Assembly: GCA_947683425.1 (NCBI GenBank)
Contig: CANTUQ010000119.1
Span: 2,541,001 to 2,605,000 of the forward strand
Source: Excoecaria cochinchinensis
Taxonomy: Eukaryota > Streptophyta > Magnoliopsida > Malpighiales > Euphorbiaceae
Length of the DNA stretch: 64,000 nt
Reading direction: 5' to 3'
Shown: positions 22,270 through 34,098 of the stretch, piece after piece
Layout of the letters: the number at the start of each line of letters is the position of its first letter
How positions within the stretch are numbered: position 1 is the stretch's first letter
The notes under the pieces: generated by a model
Told to the model about the DNA's origin: nothing
Seen by the model: only the letters and a program-made list of their open reading frames with translations
Database searches by the model: none
Position numbers and translations under genes: made by a program

Positions 22270-24269
22270 TGTAACACCCTGAAGTGACCCTAGTAGAATT
22301 ATAGGATTTGGTTCAATAAATTAAGTGTTGAGTGTGAGAGTTCTGTAGCGAGCGTGACAGAACCCCCTGCGGAATGTTAACTAAATTAGGATTTTAACAT
22401 GTAGCTTTTAGGGGATTGACACATGGCATTGTATGAGTGTGACAAGTTGCAAAAAGTTAGTTATTTTATATGAATTAAAGAGGAATAAGTAGAAACAAGG
22501 AAAGGAGACACTTGGCTAGTCAAAGATAATTATGAATTAATGAGGTTAGTGGGTATTAATGTGAATAGTAAATGTTGGACTAACATTGACCAACTTCCCA
22601 TTCTTCTTTCACGTTGGTTCTTGCTTTGGCCTTTTGTTTTTTCTTTCTTTCTCTTTTTCTCTTTAGAGTGCAGCTGTTAGAGTTGGCCTTAATTATGCCC
22701 AGAGTTTGGAATACCCAGTGTATCCCATAGAGTTTGAGTTAATTCTCCATATGTAAGATTGTAACACCCCCTATGTCCCCGTTGGAAGGACGCGGGTGCG
22801 CTACCGATGCTCACTCACACACATGCGCACATGCACTAAGCAGAAGCATACATTCATACATAAAAAAACATACGGAGATACAGCGAAAATTAAAACTTTA
22901 AGGAAACAATAGCTGAACATACATTAACTCACATACATACATATAGTCATTCAGCGGAAGCATAAGACGAAAGATAAAACGAAGAAATAACTGAAAACTT
23001 AATTACAATAAGATCCTTACATATAATTACATATACATAAGACTAGGGAAAAACAAAAGCCAAAATACAGAGGTTGAGCAGAATACAAAACTTCTAACTC
23101 CTATGTGGCCGACCTTACAGATGCGTGACTTGAACGGAACCAAACCTACCACCTACACGGGAAAAGAACCCGTGCTAAGCGATAAACGCTTAGTGGGGAA
23201 AACACACAGGCAATATGGACAACCATTCACAATGGTCGTCAAGGCATAACACATGCAAATGGCAAATGCGGACATTCATAACACATATATAGTCAGGCTT
23301 GCATAGTAAAGACATTCATTCAAAAACTTACATCCATATACTTACCGAGGTATCAAGTATCAGAACCTTACCGTGTATAGTCACAAGAGATATTACGCAT
23401 GTAACTATCATGCCAAAGTACCCATGCATTAACGGAAAACCCGTTCACTTGCAACACAATTACCATATAATAATGTACCCAGCTATCATGCTAAGAACAC
23501 TAGCTATCTAAACATGCAATTGTCATGCCATAACACACATTAGCCGAACCCAAGGGAAGACGTCAAACACCACAGTTCCACTGCACAACTCTATCACATA
23601 AAATATCATGCCTTGAAATGTAAACACATGACCACATGCCGAAATCACTACAATAGTCGAGGATAAGGAACATATAGCAAACTATTACATTCAGAGCATG
23701 CACTAATTCAAAGTCAGATTCTTATACACTTTAATTCGCCTCATCATCATCCAATACCACACATACACTTACCGAAGCCGATCCACATGCGTTGCACCAT
23801 AAGTAATACAGATGTGATCATTCTATAGTCCAGATCGCCTTATTATGTATACTAATTCACATGCTACCCTAATAGATAACAGTATAGAATCACATTCATA
23901 TACATATTAATTCATATGCTTATAACCTAACTAGTCAGATTCACGTTCACATAAGCATAACATAATAAACTACATTCATGGCATTCGAGAGATCATGTTC
24001 ATAGTCATACACATTTTAGTTCACATACTTATATCCATAATTGACTGTATATAAACACATTCACAAAATGATACATGTGGATAACAATGCACAATACACA
24101 TGCTTGAGTCACATTTAATCCGTTCAGAGATTCATAATCACATTCGAATACATAACTGATTCATATGCCCAGAATTACGATCATTCGGATATCACATTTT
24201 CTTAATCATATCAATCAAACAAATGGAATACCTGCTGACCCAAAATAGTGGATAACAAGTGAACTGACA

Positions 24270-24500
24270 GTACCTTACAGGTACGAATCAAATACTGACA
24301 TCACCTTACGGGTGTGAATCGAATACTGACATCACCTAACGGGTGCGAATCGAAAACCGTTTTATTTTTATCATATTCAAAACATTTTTTGAGGGGGATC
24401 TTAGACAATATCCAAACACATTAAAAAGGATCGCGAGGATCCGAACACATTAAAAGGGTTCGCGAGGAACCAAACGGGGACCTGATCAGGGTCCAAACAT
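24270..24500 (-). repeat. Hairpin bead array of A' (copy 1)
   Basis: GTACC-ttaca-GGTAC (24270-24284), CACC-ttacg-GGTG (24302-24314), CACC-taacg-GGTG (24333-24345), then GGATC-gcgag-GATCC (24429-24443), GGTTC-gcgag-GAACC (24458-24472) and GGACC-tgatca-GGGTCC (about 24479-24493). Spacers repeat as GAATCGAATACTGACA in the first half and AACACATTAAAA in the second. Confidence 0.65.
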
Positions 24501-24809
24501 CCAAAAGTGCTGCAGCTAAAGAGACTCTATTAGGCATGCCTAACTATCCACTAGACTGACTCTCACAGGTTATGCATAAAACAAATCATGTTGTGAGTCA
24601 CATAATATAGTTCGAAATGTCAGTCAAGCATAATCCATTCAATCCATTCTATAATATCCCAAAATCATATATATATACATATATGCATATTCATATCATG
24701 GATTCACATTCATATAACTCATAAGTTAACAGATATAGGACTTATAGGCACTAAAAGAAACTCGAGTTCAAAACCAAACACCAAGAGAAAACTCATTCAG
24801 CATAACAAG

Positions 24810-25145
24810 GCTATCGCGCTCGCGACGTCTGTCGCACTCGCGACAGAGACCATAGTCCCTTCGCTTGCGCGCGTGTGACGAACCTCGCGATCTCGGGGAG
24901 AAGAGAAAGCCCGGCTCCGTCGAGCTCACGACATTGTCGTGGTCGCGAAAGAGAGCATAAGCATCGCTATTGCGGGCTCGCTATAGATCGCGTGCTCGCG
25001 ATAGCACAGGCCAATATTGCGCTCTGTCGCGATCGCGACACAGTCGCGCTCGCGACAGAGAGCACACAACAGCTATTACTATTGCGGGCTCGCGACAGCA
25101 TAGCCCAGTAATAGGATCACCGATCTCTGTCGCGCTCACGACAGA
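24810..25145 (-). repeat. GC-rich palindromic cassette of A' copy 1
   Basis: More than ten variants of TGTCGCG(C/A)TCGCGACA-type words within 340 bp. Shifted open frames here (24875-25152) are by-products. Copy 2 carries the same array at about 28040-28370 with many substitutions. Confidence 0.7.
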
Positions 25146-25762
25146 GTCATGATTTCCAGACTCTACAGATGTCTTCTCCTCCCAAACTCACACACAAACA
25201 TACAAAATCACATCATATGGTCTCATACCTCAAATCCAGCCACCCTTCACCATCAATACCCATAATATAACATTATCATCAAGTAATTCCACACCAAACA
25301 TCAATTCAAGCTCATATTCTCAATAATTATCAAAACCTAGAAATTTACAGGAAAACTATATCAAACCACACAATCACAACAATATATTCACACTCATGCA
25401 TAATTACTCTTCGAAATTAAAAGCCCGTAACATACATGCCAAAATAAGTCCATTTTATAACCCAATTTCTAGAAATTCATCAAGAACACATATGGACATT
25501 TTCACATTCAAGAGTAGAAAATTCCCAAACTCATGCATTTCAATACCAACCCTCATATACATTTACCTCAATCAATAACATGGATTACTAACACATTTCC
25601 CAAATTAATTCATGCATAAACTCATATCAAAGCACTCAAATTTTTGAAAAGCAAACACAAATACACACTCATGATCCAAGGAGAATTAGGCCATGACAAC
25701 TCCAAACTCAAATGCAGAAATTAAAGCTCCCAAACCTCTTTGAAGGACAACCCAGCTGATCT

Positions 25763-25819
25763 TCACTCTTCAACCTTCTCCTTGCCTTTATTCTTCTTCT
25801 TGCCACCCAAAACTTGCAC
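25763..25819 (-). CDS. LTR mini-exon peptide of A' copy 1 (VQVLGGKKKNKGKEKVEE, stop)
   Basis: Frame GTG..TGA around acceptor TTTGTGCAAG (exon from 25812), 114 nt from a donor AGAG/GTTTGT at 25926. Contains KNKGKEKV then two Glu and stop. Copy 2 (28988-29044) changes one Glu to Lys. Confidence 0.4.
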   Translation of the reverse strand: MQVLGGKKKNKGKEKVEE

Positions 25820-26466
25820 AAAGAAAACCCAAAACTTCTTAATCCAAACCCTAACTCAAATAAAACCAGAAAAAGAAGAAGAAGAATAAGAAGAACCAGA
25901 TGTAGGATCAAAACCCAAACACAAACCTCTATAATCTTGTTCCAAAACTCAATCAAAGCACCCCTTAGCAAGCACAAACATCCGGCCAAAAGAGAAGGAA
26001 AGGAAAAGCAGAGAATGGAAAAGAGAAGAAGAAGAGGAGGCGTGAGAGGGAGGGGAGAACGGGAATGCCAAATTCTATGTTCTCCCTCTCTCTCTCTCTC
26101 TCTTCTCTTCTTTTCTTCATTCAATGCTCACCAACCATGCCACATGGCAAGTTCTCATTGGACCAAAATCCCACTTATTGACTCTTCAAACCATGGCACC
26201 ATACTCCTACCTCACTTGATAATTCTTAACTAGATATTTTCCATCCTTAGTATAATACACACAATCCACTAGATAAAACCACAATAAAACACCCTACATC
26301 CATACACCACATGCACACCAAATAATTTCCCCCACTTAATTTATTTAATTAATTACTTTGCAATTAAGTCTTTATTATCAAATTCCCTCATGCATAAATT
26401 ACCGAAATACCCTTCACTTATCCGACTAAGCTTGCCAATTCCGACTAGGCCCGATTTGGGGTGACA

Positions 26467-26663
26467 ACTCTTCCCTCCTAATAGAATTTCGTCCTCAAAA
26501 TTCACTTACACAGGAAAGAATTCCAAGCATTACATTCCATATCACCAATAAACTCATACACTTCACTCTCAAACTACTCATCCGTTTACACTTATCGCCA
26601 TCATTGTACTCTTAAATCACTTTCTTATGTTCGAATCAAACACATTCATCAGAATGATCATTA
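26467..26663 (-). mobile_element. Remnant internal region and polypurine tract of A'
   Basis: Minus strand reads GAGGACGAAATTC then AGGAGGGAAGAGT next to the 3' LTR, the usual 3' end of a Ty3/gypsy internal domain. Only about 200 bp of interior remains; primer site, gag and pol are gone, and the sequence passes directly into a truncated LTR copy at about 26664. Confidence 0.85.
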
Positions 26664-29600
26664 CGAAAAACCCATTCACTTGCAACACAATTACCATATA
26701 ATAATGTACCCAGCTATCATGCTAAGAACACTAGCTATCTAAATATAGAATTGTCATGCCATAACACACAATAGCCGAACCCAAGGGAAGATGTCAAACA
26801 CCACACTTCCACTGCACAACTCTATCACATAAAATATCATGCCTTGAAATGTAAACACATGACCACATGCCGAAATCACTACAATAGTCGAGCACAAGGA
26901 ACATATAGCAAACTATTACATTAAGAGCATACACTAATTCAAAGTCAGATTCTTATACACTTTAATTCGCCTCATCATCATCCAATACCACACATACACT
27001 TACCAAAGCCGATCCACATGCGTTGCACCACAAGTAATACAGATGTGATCATTCTATAGTCCAGATCGCCTTATTATGTATACAAATTCACATGCTACCC
27101 TAATAGATAACAGTATAGAATCACATTCATATACATATTAATTCATATGCTTATAACCTAACTAGTCAGATTCACGTTCTCATAAGCATAACATAATAAA
27201 CTACATTCATGGCATTCGAGAGATCATGTTCATAGTCATACACATTTTAGTTCACATACTTATATCCATAATTGACTGTATATAAACACATTCACAAAAT
27301 GATACATGTGGATAACCATGCACAATACACATGCTTGAGTCACATTCAATCCGTTCAGAGATTCATAATCACATTCGAATACATAACTGATTCATATGCC
27401 CAGAATTACGATCATTCGGATATCACATTCTCTTAATCATATCAATCAAACAAACGGAATACATGCTGACCCAAAATAGTGGATAACGAGTGAACTGACA
27501 GTACCTTACAGGTACGAATCGAATACTGACATCACCTTACGGGTGCGAATCGAATACTGACATCACCTTACGGGTGCGAATCGAAAACCGTTTTATTTTT
27601 ATCATATTGAAAACATTTTCTTAGGGGGATCTTAGATAAGATCCAAACACATTAAAAAGGATCGCGAGGATCCGAACACATTAAAAGGGTTCGCGAGGAA
27701 CCAAACGGGGACCTGATCAGGGTCCAAACGTCCAAAGGTGTTGCAGCTAAAGAGACTCTATTAGGCATGCCTAACTATCCACTAGACTGACTCTCGCAGG
27801 TCATGCATAAATCAAATCATGTTGCGAGTCACATATTATAGTTTGAAATGTTAGTCATGCATAATCCATTCAATCCATTCTATAATATCCCAAAATCATA
27901 TATATATACATATATGCATATTCGTATCATGGATTCACATTCATATAACTCATAAGTTAATAGGTATAGGACTTATAGGCAATAAAAGAAACTCGAGTTC
28001 AAAACCAAACACCAAGAGAAAACGCATTCAGCATAACAAGGCTGTCGCGCTCGCGACAGAAACCATAGTCCCTTCGCTTGCGCATGCGTGACGGACCTCA
28101 TGATCGCGGGGAGAAGAGAAAGCCCGGCTCTTTCACGCTCGTGATAGAGAGCATAAGCATCGCAATTGCGGGCTCATAACGGATCGCATGCTCGCGATAG
28201 CACAGGCCAATATTGCACTCTATCGCGATCGCAACATCGTCGCGCTCACGACAGAGAGCACACAATAGCTATTGCTATCGCGGGCTCAAGACAAGGTCGC
28301 GGGCTCGTGACAGCACAGCCCAGCAAAAGGATCATCGGTCTCTGTCGTGCTCGCGATAGAGTCGTGATTTCCAGACTCTGCAGAATTCTACAGATTTCTT
28401 CTCCTCCCAAACTCACACACAAACACACAAAATCACATCAAATGGTATCATACCTCAAATCCAACCACCCTTCACCATCAATACCCATAATATAACATTA
28501 TCATCAAGTAATTCCACACCAAACATCAATTCAAGCTCATAATCTCAATAATTATCAAAACCTAGAAATTTACCGCAAAACTATATCAAACCACACAATC
28601 ACCACAATAAATTCACACTCATGCATAATTACTCTTTGAAATTAAAAGCCTGTAACATACATGCCAAAATAAGTCCATTTCACAACCCAATTTCCAGCAA
28701 TTCATCAAGAACACATATGGACATTTTTACATTCAAGAGTAGAAAATTCCCAAACTCATGCATTTCAATACCAACCCTTATATACATCTACCTCAATCAA
28801 TAACATGGATTACTAACACATTTCCCAAATTAATTCATGCATAAACTCATATCAAAGCACTCAAATTTCTGAAAAGCAAACACAAATACACACTCATGAT
28901 CCAAGGAGAATTAGGCAATGACAACTCCAAACTCAAATGCAGAAATCAAAGTTCCCAAGCCTCTTTGGAGGATAACCCAGCTGATCTTCACTCTTTAACC
29001 TTCTCCTTGCCTTTATTCTTCTTCTTGCCACCCAAAACTTGCACAAAGAAAACCCAAAACTTCTTAATCCAAACCCTAACTCAAATAAAACCAGAAAAAG
29101 AAGAAGAAGAATAAGAAGAACCAGATGTAGGATCAAAACCCAAACACAAACCTCTATAATCTTGTTCCAAAACTCAATCAAAGCACCCCTTAGCAAGCAC
29201 AACCATCCGGCTAAAAGAGAAGGAAAGGAAAAGCAGAGAATGGAGAAGAGAAGAAAAAGAGGAGGCGTGAGAGGGAGGGGAGAACGGGAACGCCAAATTC
29301 TATGTTCTGCCTCTCTGTCTCTCTCTTCTCTTCTTTTCTTCATTCAATGCTCACCAACCATGCCGCATGGCAAGTTCTCATTGGACCAAAATCCCACTTA
29401 TTGACTCTTCAAACCATGGCACCATACTCCTACCTCACTTGATAATTCTTAACTAGATATTTTCCATCCTTAGTACAATACACACAATCCACTAGATAAA
29501 ACCACAACAAAACACCCTACATCCATACACCATATGCACAGCAAATAATTTCTCCCACTTAATTTATTTAATTAATTACTTTGCAATTAAGTCCTTATTA

Positions 29601-29691
29601 TCAAATTCCCTCATGCACAAATTACCAAAATAACCTTCACTTATCCGACTAAACTTGCCAATTTCGACTATGCCCGATTTGGGGTGTGACA
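26664..29691 (-). mobile_element. 5' LTR of element A', lacking its 3' third of a kilobase or more
   Basis: Colinear with 23432-26466 of the other LTR at high identity, but the part equivalent to 22760-23431 (stem-loop and LTR 3' end) is missing together with the interior, a single internal deletion. It has palindrome 27761-27774, cassette about 28040-28370, mini-exon 28988-29044, and start TGTCACACCCC at 29691. Confidence 0.92.
28988..29044 (-). CDS. LTR mini-exon peptide of A' copy 2 (VQVLGGKKKNKGKEKVKE, stop)
   Basis: Same frame as copy 1 with one replacement (GAA to AAA). The KGKEKV core is unchanged. Confidence 0.35.
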   Translation of the reverse strand: MQVLGGKKKNKGKEKVKE

Positions 29692-30406
29692 AAGATACTG
29701 TAAACAGTATATAGAGTTGCCCGTATCCACCAGGAGAGGAATTCAGGCTTGTTAATATTGTGTAGTGAACTTGAAATGATTAAAATTATTGCTTTGATTA
29801 AATGTTATAGCACATGCGAATAATATTTTGAGTACATGGCTAATGTATATTTGCATAAAGGATATGTACAAGTGTAAAAGTTATATGCATGAGCTATTTG
29901 ATTATTATATGAGATGTGTGATTTATATGTGACTTCATAAAGAAGTCCTTTGCATTATTTTCATCCCCACTAAGCGTTATCGCTTAGCACGGATGTTTAT
30001 TTTCGTGTAGGTACAGGTTCGGACCAGTGAGAGCTTGCATCTGTGGGTCAAGGCCACTAGGAGTTTTGCTATATCTTTTTGTATAAGTTAGAGATAAAGT
30101 TGGTGATGTTTTGAGTAACATCATTATGTAATACAAGTAAAGAAATCACATGTAAATGTATATGTAAAATTAAATGAAAATAGGTTGTAATATTAACATG
30201 TATAAAGATAAAGATGTGTATGTATATATGTAGTTAATGTGACTTACATGTTGGACCCTAGTGTAGTCTTATTTCATTTTATTATTCTTATATGGATGTG
30301 TATAGTGTAATCGTTTCCGCTAGTGTATGTGTATGTATAGGTATACGTATATGTCCGCGTGGCGCCCCGATATCCTTCCAAGGGGTATAGAGGTGTTACA
30401 ATTTAG

Positions 30407-30418
30407 TGGTATCAGAGC
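30407..30418 (+). other. Primer-binding site, element B
   Basis: TGGTATCAGAGC, an exact Met-tRNA type primer site, seven bases after the LTR end at 30400. Confidence 0.93.
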
Positions 30419-30520
30419 TCTAGGTTAAATGGTTTAGGACTATAAGGTAATAGAGTATAGTATATGTGTTTGAATTTGTCTAGAGTGTGGCCTAATGCAG
30501 ATGCTATTTTGTAGGGTTAG

Positions 30521-31670
30521 ATGGAGTCTGACCCGAGTGAGAACGTCAGAGAGACTACGGGTAGTGTGAGTCCGATTCGAGTGGATCCACACGTACAAGC
30601 ACAAGATAGAGAGGAAAGAGTAAGACCTGTTCAGGACCACCCGGAGCTGATGCAAGGGTTGGTACAGATTCTGGATAGATTGACGGCTCGTAAGACTCCA
30701 TCGGATTTGATAAAAAATAGAGGAGCTGAAGAGTTCCATGGAACATCCTTAGATCAGTCTGAGATAGCAGAGTTCTGGCTAGAGAAGACAGGAAGAATTT
30801 TACAAGAAATTAGCTGCCCACAAAATCAGAAAGTAGCTTGCACCGTGTCATTGCTGCAGGGTGCAACATATGATTGGTGGAAGTTAGTTTTGAGGAATCC
30901 TCAGAGGCCCGTGGAGTTAACCTGGGATTTCTTTGTCCATGAGTTCAAAGAAAAATTTGTAACCAAAGTATACAGAGATGCCAAATGGAAAGAATTTATG
31001 ACTTTCAAGCAGAAGAATATGACGGTAAGGGAATATGAAAAAGAGTTTACTCGTTTGGGTAAGTATATACCGAAAGGTATGTTAACTGAGCATTTTAGAT
31101 GTCGTCAGTTTGAAGATGGATTGAGAGAGAGTCTGCGGGGTCCCCTGTCTGCTATGGTTGCTTTACAACCAGTGAACTACTATCGTCTAGTATTGGTAGC
31201 TATAAAACTAGAAGAATCTGAATTGTTGAAACAGAAGAGAGAGCAAAAGAAAAGATTTCCAAAAGAAGGGTACTGTTGGTAGACCTAGAGAAATGAAGAG
31301 AGGAAAAGAGTAGCAAGCATTAGCATTTGTGCCAACTTCGGTTGGAAGTGTAAAGCCACCAGCTAGTAGAGGAAGTGTAGCATCGGAGTGTGTACACTGT
31401 GGAAGGCGTCATTGGGGTGAGTGTAGGAAACTCACCGGAGCCTGTTTTAAATGTGGCAGTACAGAGCACTTTCTTGCTCAGTGTCCCAAAACAAGAGAGA
31501 ATTTGGCATCACAAGCGACCAAAGACAAAGGGAATGCTTCTGGAAATGCTAGAAGTGGAAGAGGAAGAGGTAAAACTAAAAGACCACGATCAGAAACAGT
31601 TGAGAAGCCATTCCCTACTGAGGATCAGCCACAAGTATATGCAATGAATGCGGAAGATGTAGATCACTGA
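30521..31670 (+). pseudogene. gag: Ty3/gypsy gag, element B, nearly complete with one frameshift and one stop
   Basis: Best-preserved protein in the window. Open from ATG 30521 to 31282 (253 codons), then the frame shifts near 31265-31280, and the continuing frame has a TAG at 31311-31313 before running open to 31670. The order is: N-terminal acidic/Pro-rich tail; capsid (WLEKTGRILQEISCPQNQKV, WWKLVLRNP, WDFFVHEFKEKFVTKVYRDA, YEKEFTRLGKYIP, FRCRQFEDGLRESLRGPL); basic linker; and two zinc motifs, CVHCGRRHWGEC and CFKCGSTEHFLAQC (CCHC). The C-tail ends QVYAMNAEDVDH at a stop, where a protease would normally begin. Role: capsid and RNA packaging of virus-like particles. About 100 bp later comes the polypurine tract, so no pol is encoded. 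Two lesions argue that it is dead or recently dying. Confidence 0.93.
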
Positions 31671-31764
31671 TTGGATCTTCTGGTAAGTCCTCTTATTGAG
31701 TTATGCAGTATATAGTTTAAGTCACTTGTCGAGTAGCGGGGAAATTTTGAGGATGAAATTTCCT

Positions 31765-31778
31765 AAGGGGGAGATATT
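31765..31778 (+). other. Polypurine tract, element B
   Basis: AAGGGGGAGATATT after GAGGATGAAATTTCC, immediately before 3' LTR start TGTAACACCCTG. Confidence 0.88.
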
Positions 31779-34093
31779 TGTAACACCCTGAAGTGGCCTA
31801 GTAGAATTACAGGATTTGGTTCAATAAATTAAGTGTTGAGTGTGAGAGTTCTGTCGTGAGCGCGATAAGCATCGCGGGCGCGACAGAACCCCCCTGCGGA
31901 ATGTTAACTAAATTAGGATTTTAACATATGGCTTTTAGGGGATTGACACATTGCATTGTAGGAGTGTGATAAGTGGCAAGAAGTTAGTTATTTTACATGA
32001 ATTAAAGAGGAATAAGTAGAAACAAGGAAAGGAGACACTAGGCTAGTCAAAGATAATTATGAATTAATGAGGTTAGTGGGCATTAATGTGAATAGTAAAT
32101 GTTGGATTAACATTGACCAACGTCCCATTCTTCTTTCACGTTGGTTTCTTGCTTTGGCCTTTTGTTTTTCCTTTCTTTCTCTTTTTCTTTGGTTTTACCG
32201 TGTCCTCCTTGCTTTGCCCTCCCTCTTGTTCTTTTCCTTTTCATTTGCTTGGTTCTTTGGGAAGAACCACTTGGATTGGCTTAGAGAGAGTGTAGTAGAA
32301 CTTGATTAGGTCTCTTCAAGAAGGTAAGTTGGATTTATTCTTCGATCTGACCTCCTTTTTCTTTCTATTTTTAATTTAAAGTAAAGAGAAGAGTAACTCT
32401 AGTGTTTTGAATGGTTTGTGCATGGAAGCTATGGACAAGAGACCGAATAAGGGCAAAGAGAAGGTCGGAGCAGAGTAGAGAGCTTAATTCAATGTCCTAG
32501 AGGTAGGGATCGTGTGCAATTTTACTATTTATGTGTGTGTTGTTGATTTAAATGTTCGATAGAGACCTATTTGAATAAAGAAATGCACATGGAGCTTAAA
32601 CTAGCTCAATTATTTTTTTTTGTGTAAAATCATTTTGATTGCTTGTAGTGTCTCAATGTTTGAAGTTGATTTGTGTAATTTGAGTGTAAATCGAGTTATG
32701 AGCATGATTTATGGGGCAATTACATGTTAAAAGAGGCGTCTATTGCATGTGAAAGTGAGGGAGTTGGTTTGGGTTTTGGAGACAAAGGATAGGGATGTGT
32801 TTAGAACAGAGAAAGTGATTCTGTCGCGAGCGCGACTTGAGTCGCGATCATGACAGAAGCACGTTCTTCAGAGAATTGACATTGTCCTAGTCGTGTTGTG
32901 CAACACGATTTAGAGAGGGAGAAAAGGAGGAGCACGAGTCGTGCTCACAAAGAGAGAAGAGTGAGAGCATGTAGTGTAGTCCAGTTGACAAAGAGTGTGA
33001 GCACGAGTCATGCTCATGCTCTCTCATCTCTGTTGGTTTCTATTTTGACCTCTTGCTTCTGTTTTGGAGTTGATATGTGTTTGTGGGAGTTTTGTATATC
33101 ATCATTTGGTCCGTATTTGGTTTAAATTATCTTTTAAACCTCTTGTATGATAAATATAAGTTAAATGAATATGATTAATAAAGATCGTACTTGAATTATA
33201 GTTGATAAATAGGTACCTGTATATTATGTATGTGAGTTATTTATTGAGCCTGATTACCATTATAGTGGATAGATAAGCATGCTTATAAAGGGTTAGAGTG
33301 CAGCTGCTAGAGTTGGCCTTAATTGTGCCCAGAGTTTGGAATACCCTATGTATCCCATAGAGTTTGAGTTAATTCTCCATATGTAAGATATTGTAAACAG
33401 TATCTAGAGTTGCCCGTATCCACTATGAGAGGAATTCAGGATTGTTAATGTTGTGTAGTGAACTTTAAATGATTAAAAGTATTGCTTTGATTAAATGTTA
33501 TAGCACATGCAAATAATATTTTGAGTACATGGCTAATGTATATTTGCATAAAGGATATGTACAAGTGTAAAAGTTATATGCATGAGCTATTTGATTATTA
33601 TATGAGATGTGTGATTTATATGTGACTTCGTAAAGAAGTCCTTTGCATTATTTTCAACCCCACTAAGCGTTATCGCTTAGCATGGATGTTTATTTCCGTG
33701 TAGGTATGGGTTCGGACCAGTGAGAGCGTGCATCTGTGGGTCAAGGCCACTAGGAGTTTTGCTATATCTTTTTGTATAAGTTAGAGATAAAGTTGGTGAT
33801 GTTTTGAGTAACATCATTATGTAATACAAGTAAAGAAATCACATGTAAATGTATATGTAAAATTAAATGAAAACAGGTTGTAATATTAACATGTATAAAG
33901 ATAAAGATGTGTATGTATATATGTAGTTAATGTGACTTACATGTTGGACCCTAGTGTAGTCTTATTTCATTTTATTATTCTTATATGGATGTATATAGTG
34001 TCATCGTTTTCGCTAGTGTATGTGTATTTATAGGTATACATATATGTCCGCGTGGCGCCCCGATATCCTTCCAAGGGGTAGAGGGGTGTTACA
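31779..34093 (+). mobile_element. 3' LTR of element B (2315 bp)
   Basis: Complete LTR, TGTAACACCC..GGGTGTTACA. Cassettes CTGTCGTGAGCG..GCGACAG (31850-31890) and 32818-33020 (CTGTCGCGAGCGCGAC, GCACGAGTCGTGCTC). Donor AAG/GTAAGT at 32324, mini-ORF 32422-32478, donor-like AG/GTAGGG at 32503, palindrome 33273-33286, beads 33296-33405, stem-loop 33664-33679. It supplies the intact reference for the deletions in the 5' LTR. Confidence 0.95.
32422..32478 (+). CDS. LTR mini-ORF of B (MEAMDKRPNKGKEKVGAE, stop)
   Basis: Complete ATG-to-TAG frame (18 residues) between acceptor-like CTCTAG (ending 32402) and AG/GTAGGG (32503). NKGKEKVGAE matches SKGKEEVGA of LTR E. Preceding TTTGTGCATG matches acceptor TTTGTGCAAG of A' and G with one change that creates the ATG. 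Confidence 0.42.
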   Translation: MEAMDKRPNKGKEKVGAE

Positions 34094-34098
34094 AGCTG

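Larger units (their letters stand above)
22760..26466 (-). mobile_element. 3' LTR of element A' (3707 bp)
   Basis: Minus LTR: start TGTCACCCC... at 26466 preceded in element sense by a polypurine tract, end GGGGGTGTTACA at 22760. TSD AAGAT at 22755-22759 and 29692-29696 bounds the whole element 22760-29691. The empty site is still readable in the 3' LTR of B (33380-33400). Contains mini-exon 25763-25819, a cassette at about 24810-25145, palindrome 24530-24543, beads 24270-24500 and stem-loop 23176-23192. Confidence 0.95.
22270..30400 (+). mobile_element. 5' LTR of gag-only element B, internally deleted and interrupted by A'
   Basis: Starts TGTAACACCCTG; ends GGTGTTACA at 30400. Without A' it is only about 1.19 kb against 2315 bp for the 3' LTR: a deletion of about 1.1 kb joins CTCTTTTTCT to TAGAGTGCAGCTG (near 22660), removing mini-exon, cassette and palindrome. 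The stem-loop is kept (29971-29986). Candidate TSD GGCTG (22265-22269) versus AGCTG (34094-34098). Confidence 0.9.

Noticed and set aside
25708..26233. Overlapping 138- and 139-codon frames on both strands, repeated at 28933-29404
   Set aside because: They are mirror shadows of the GA/CT-rich leader of LTR A'; low complexity, membrane-like Leu runs come from CTT/TTC repeats, and both copies track LTR identity and not codon constraint.
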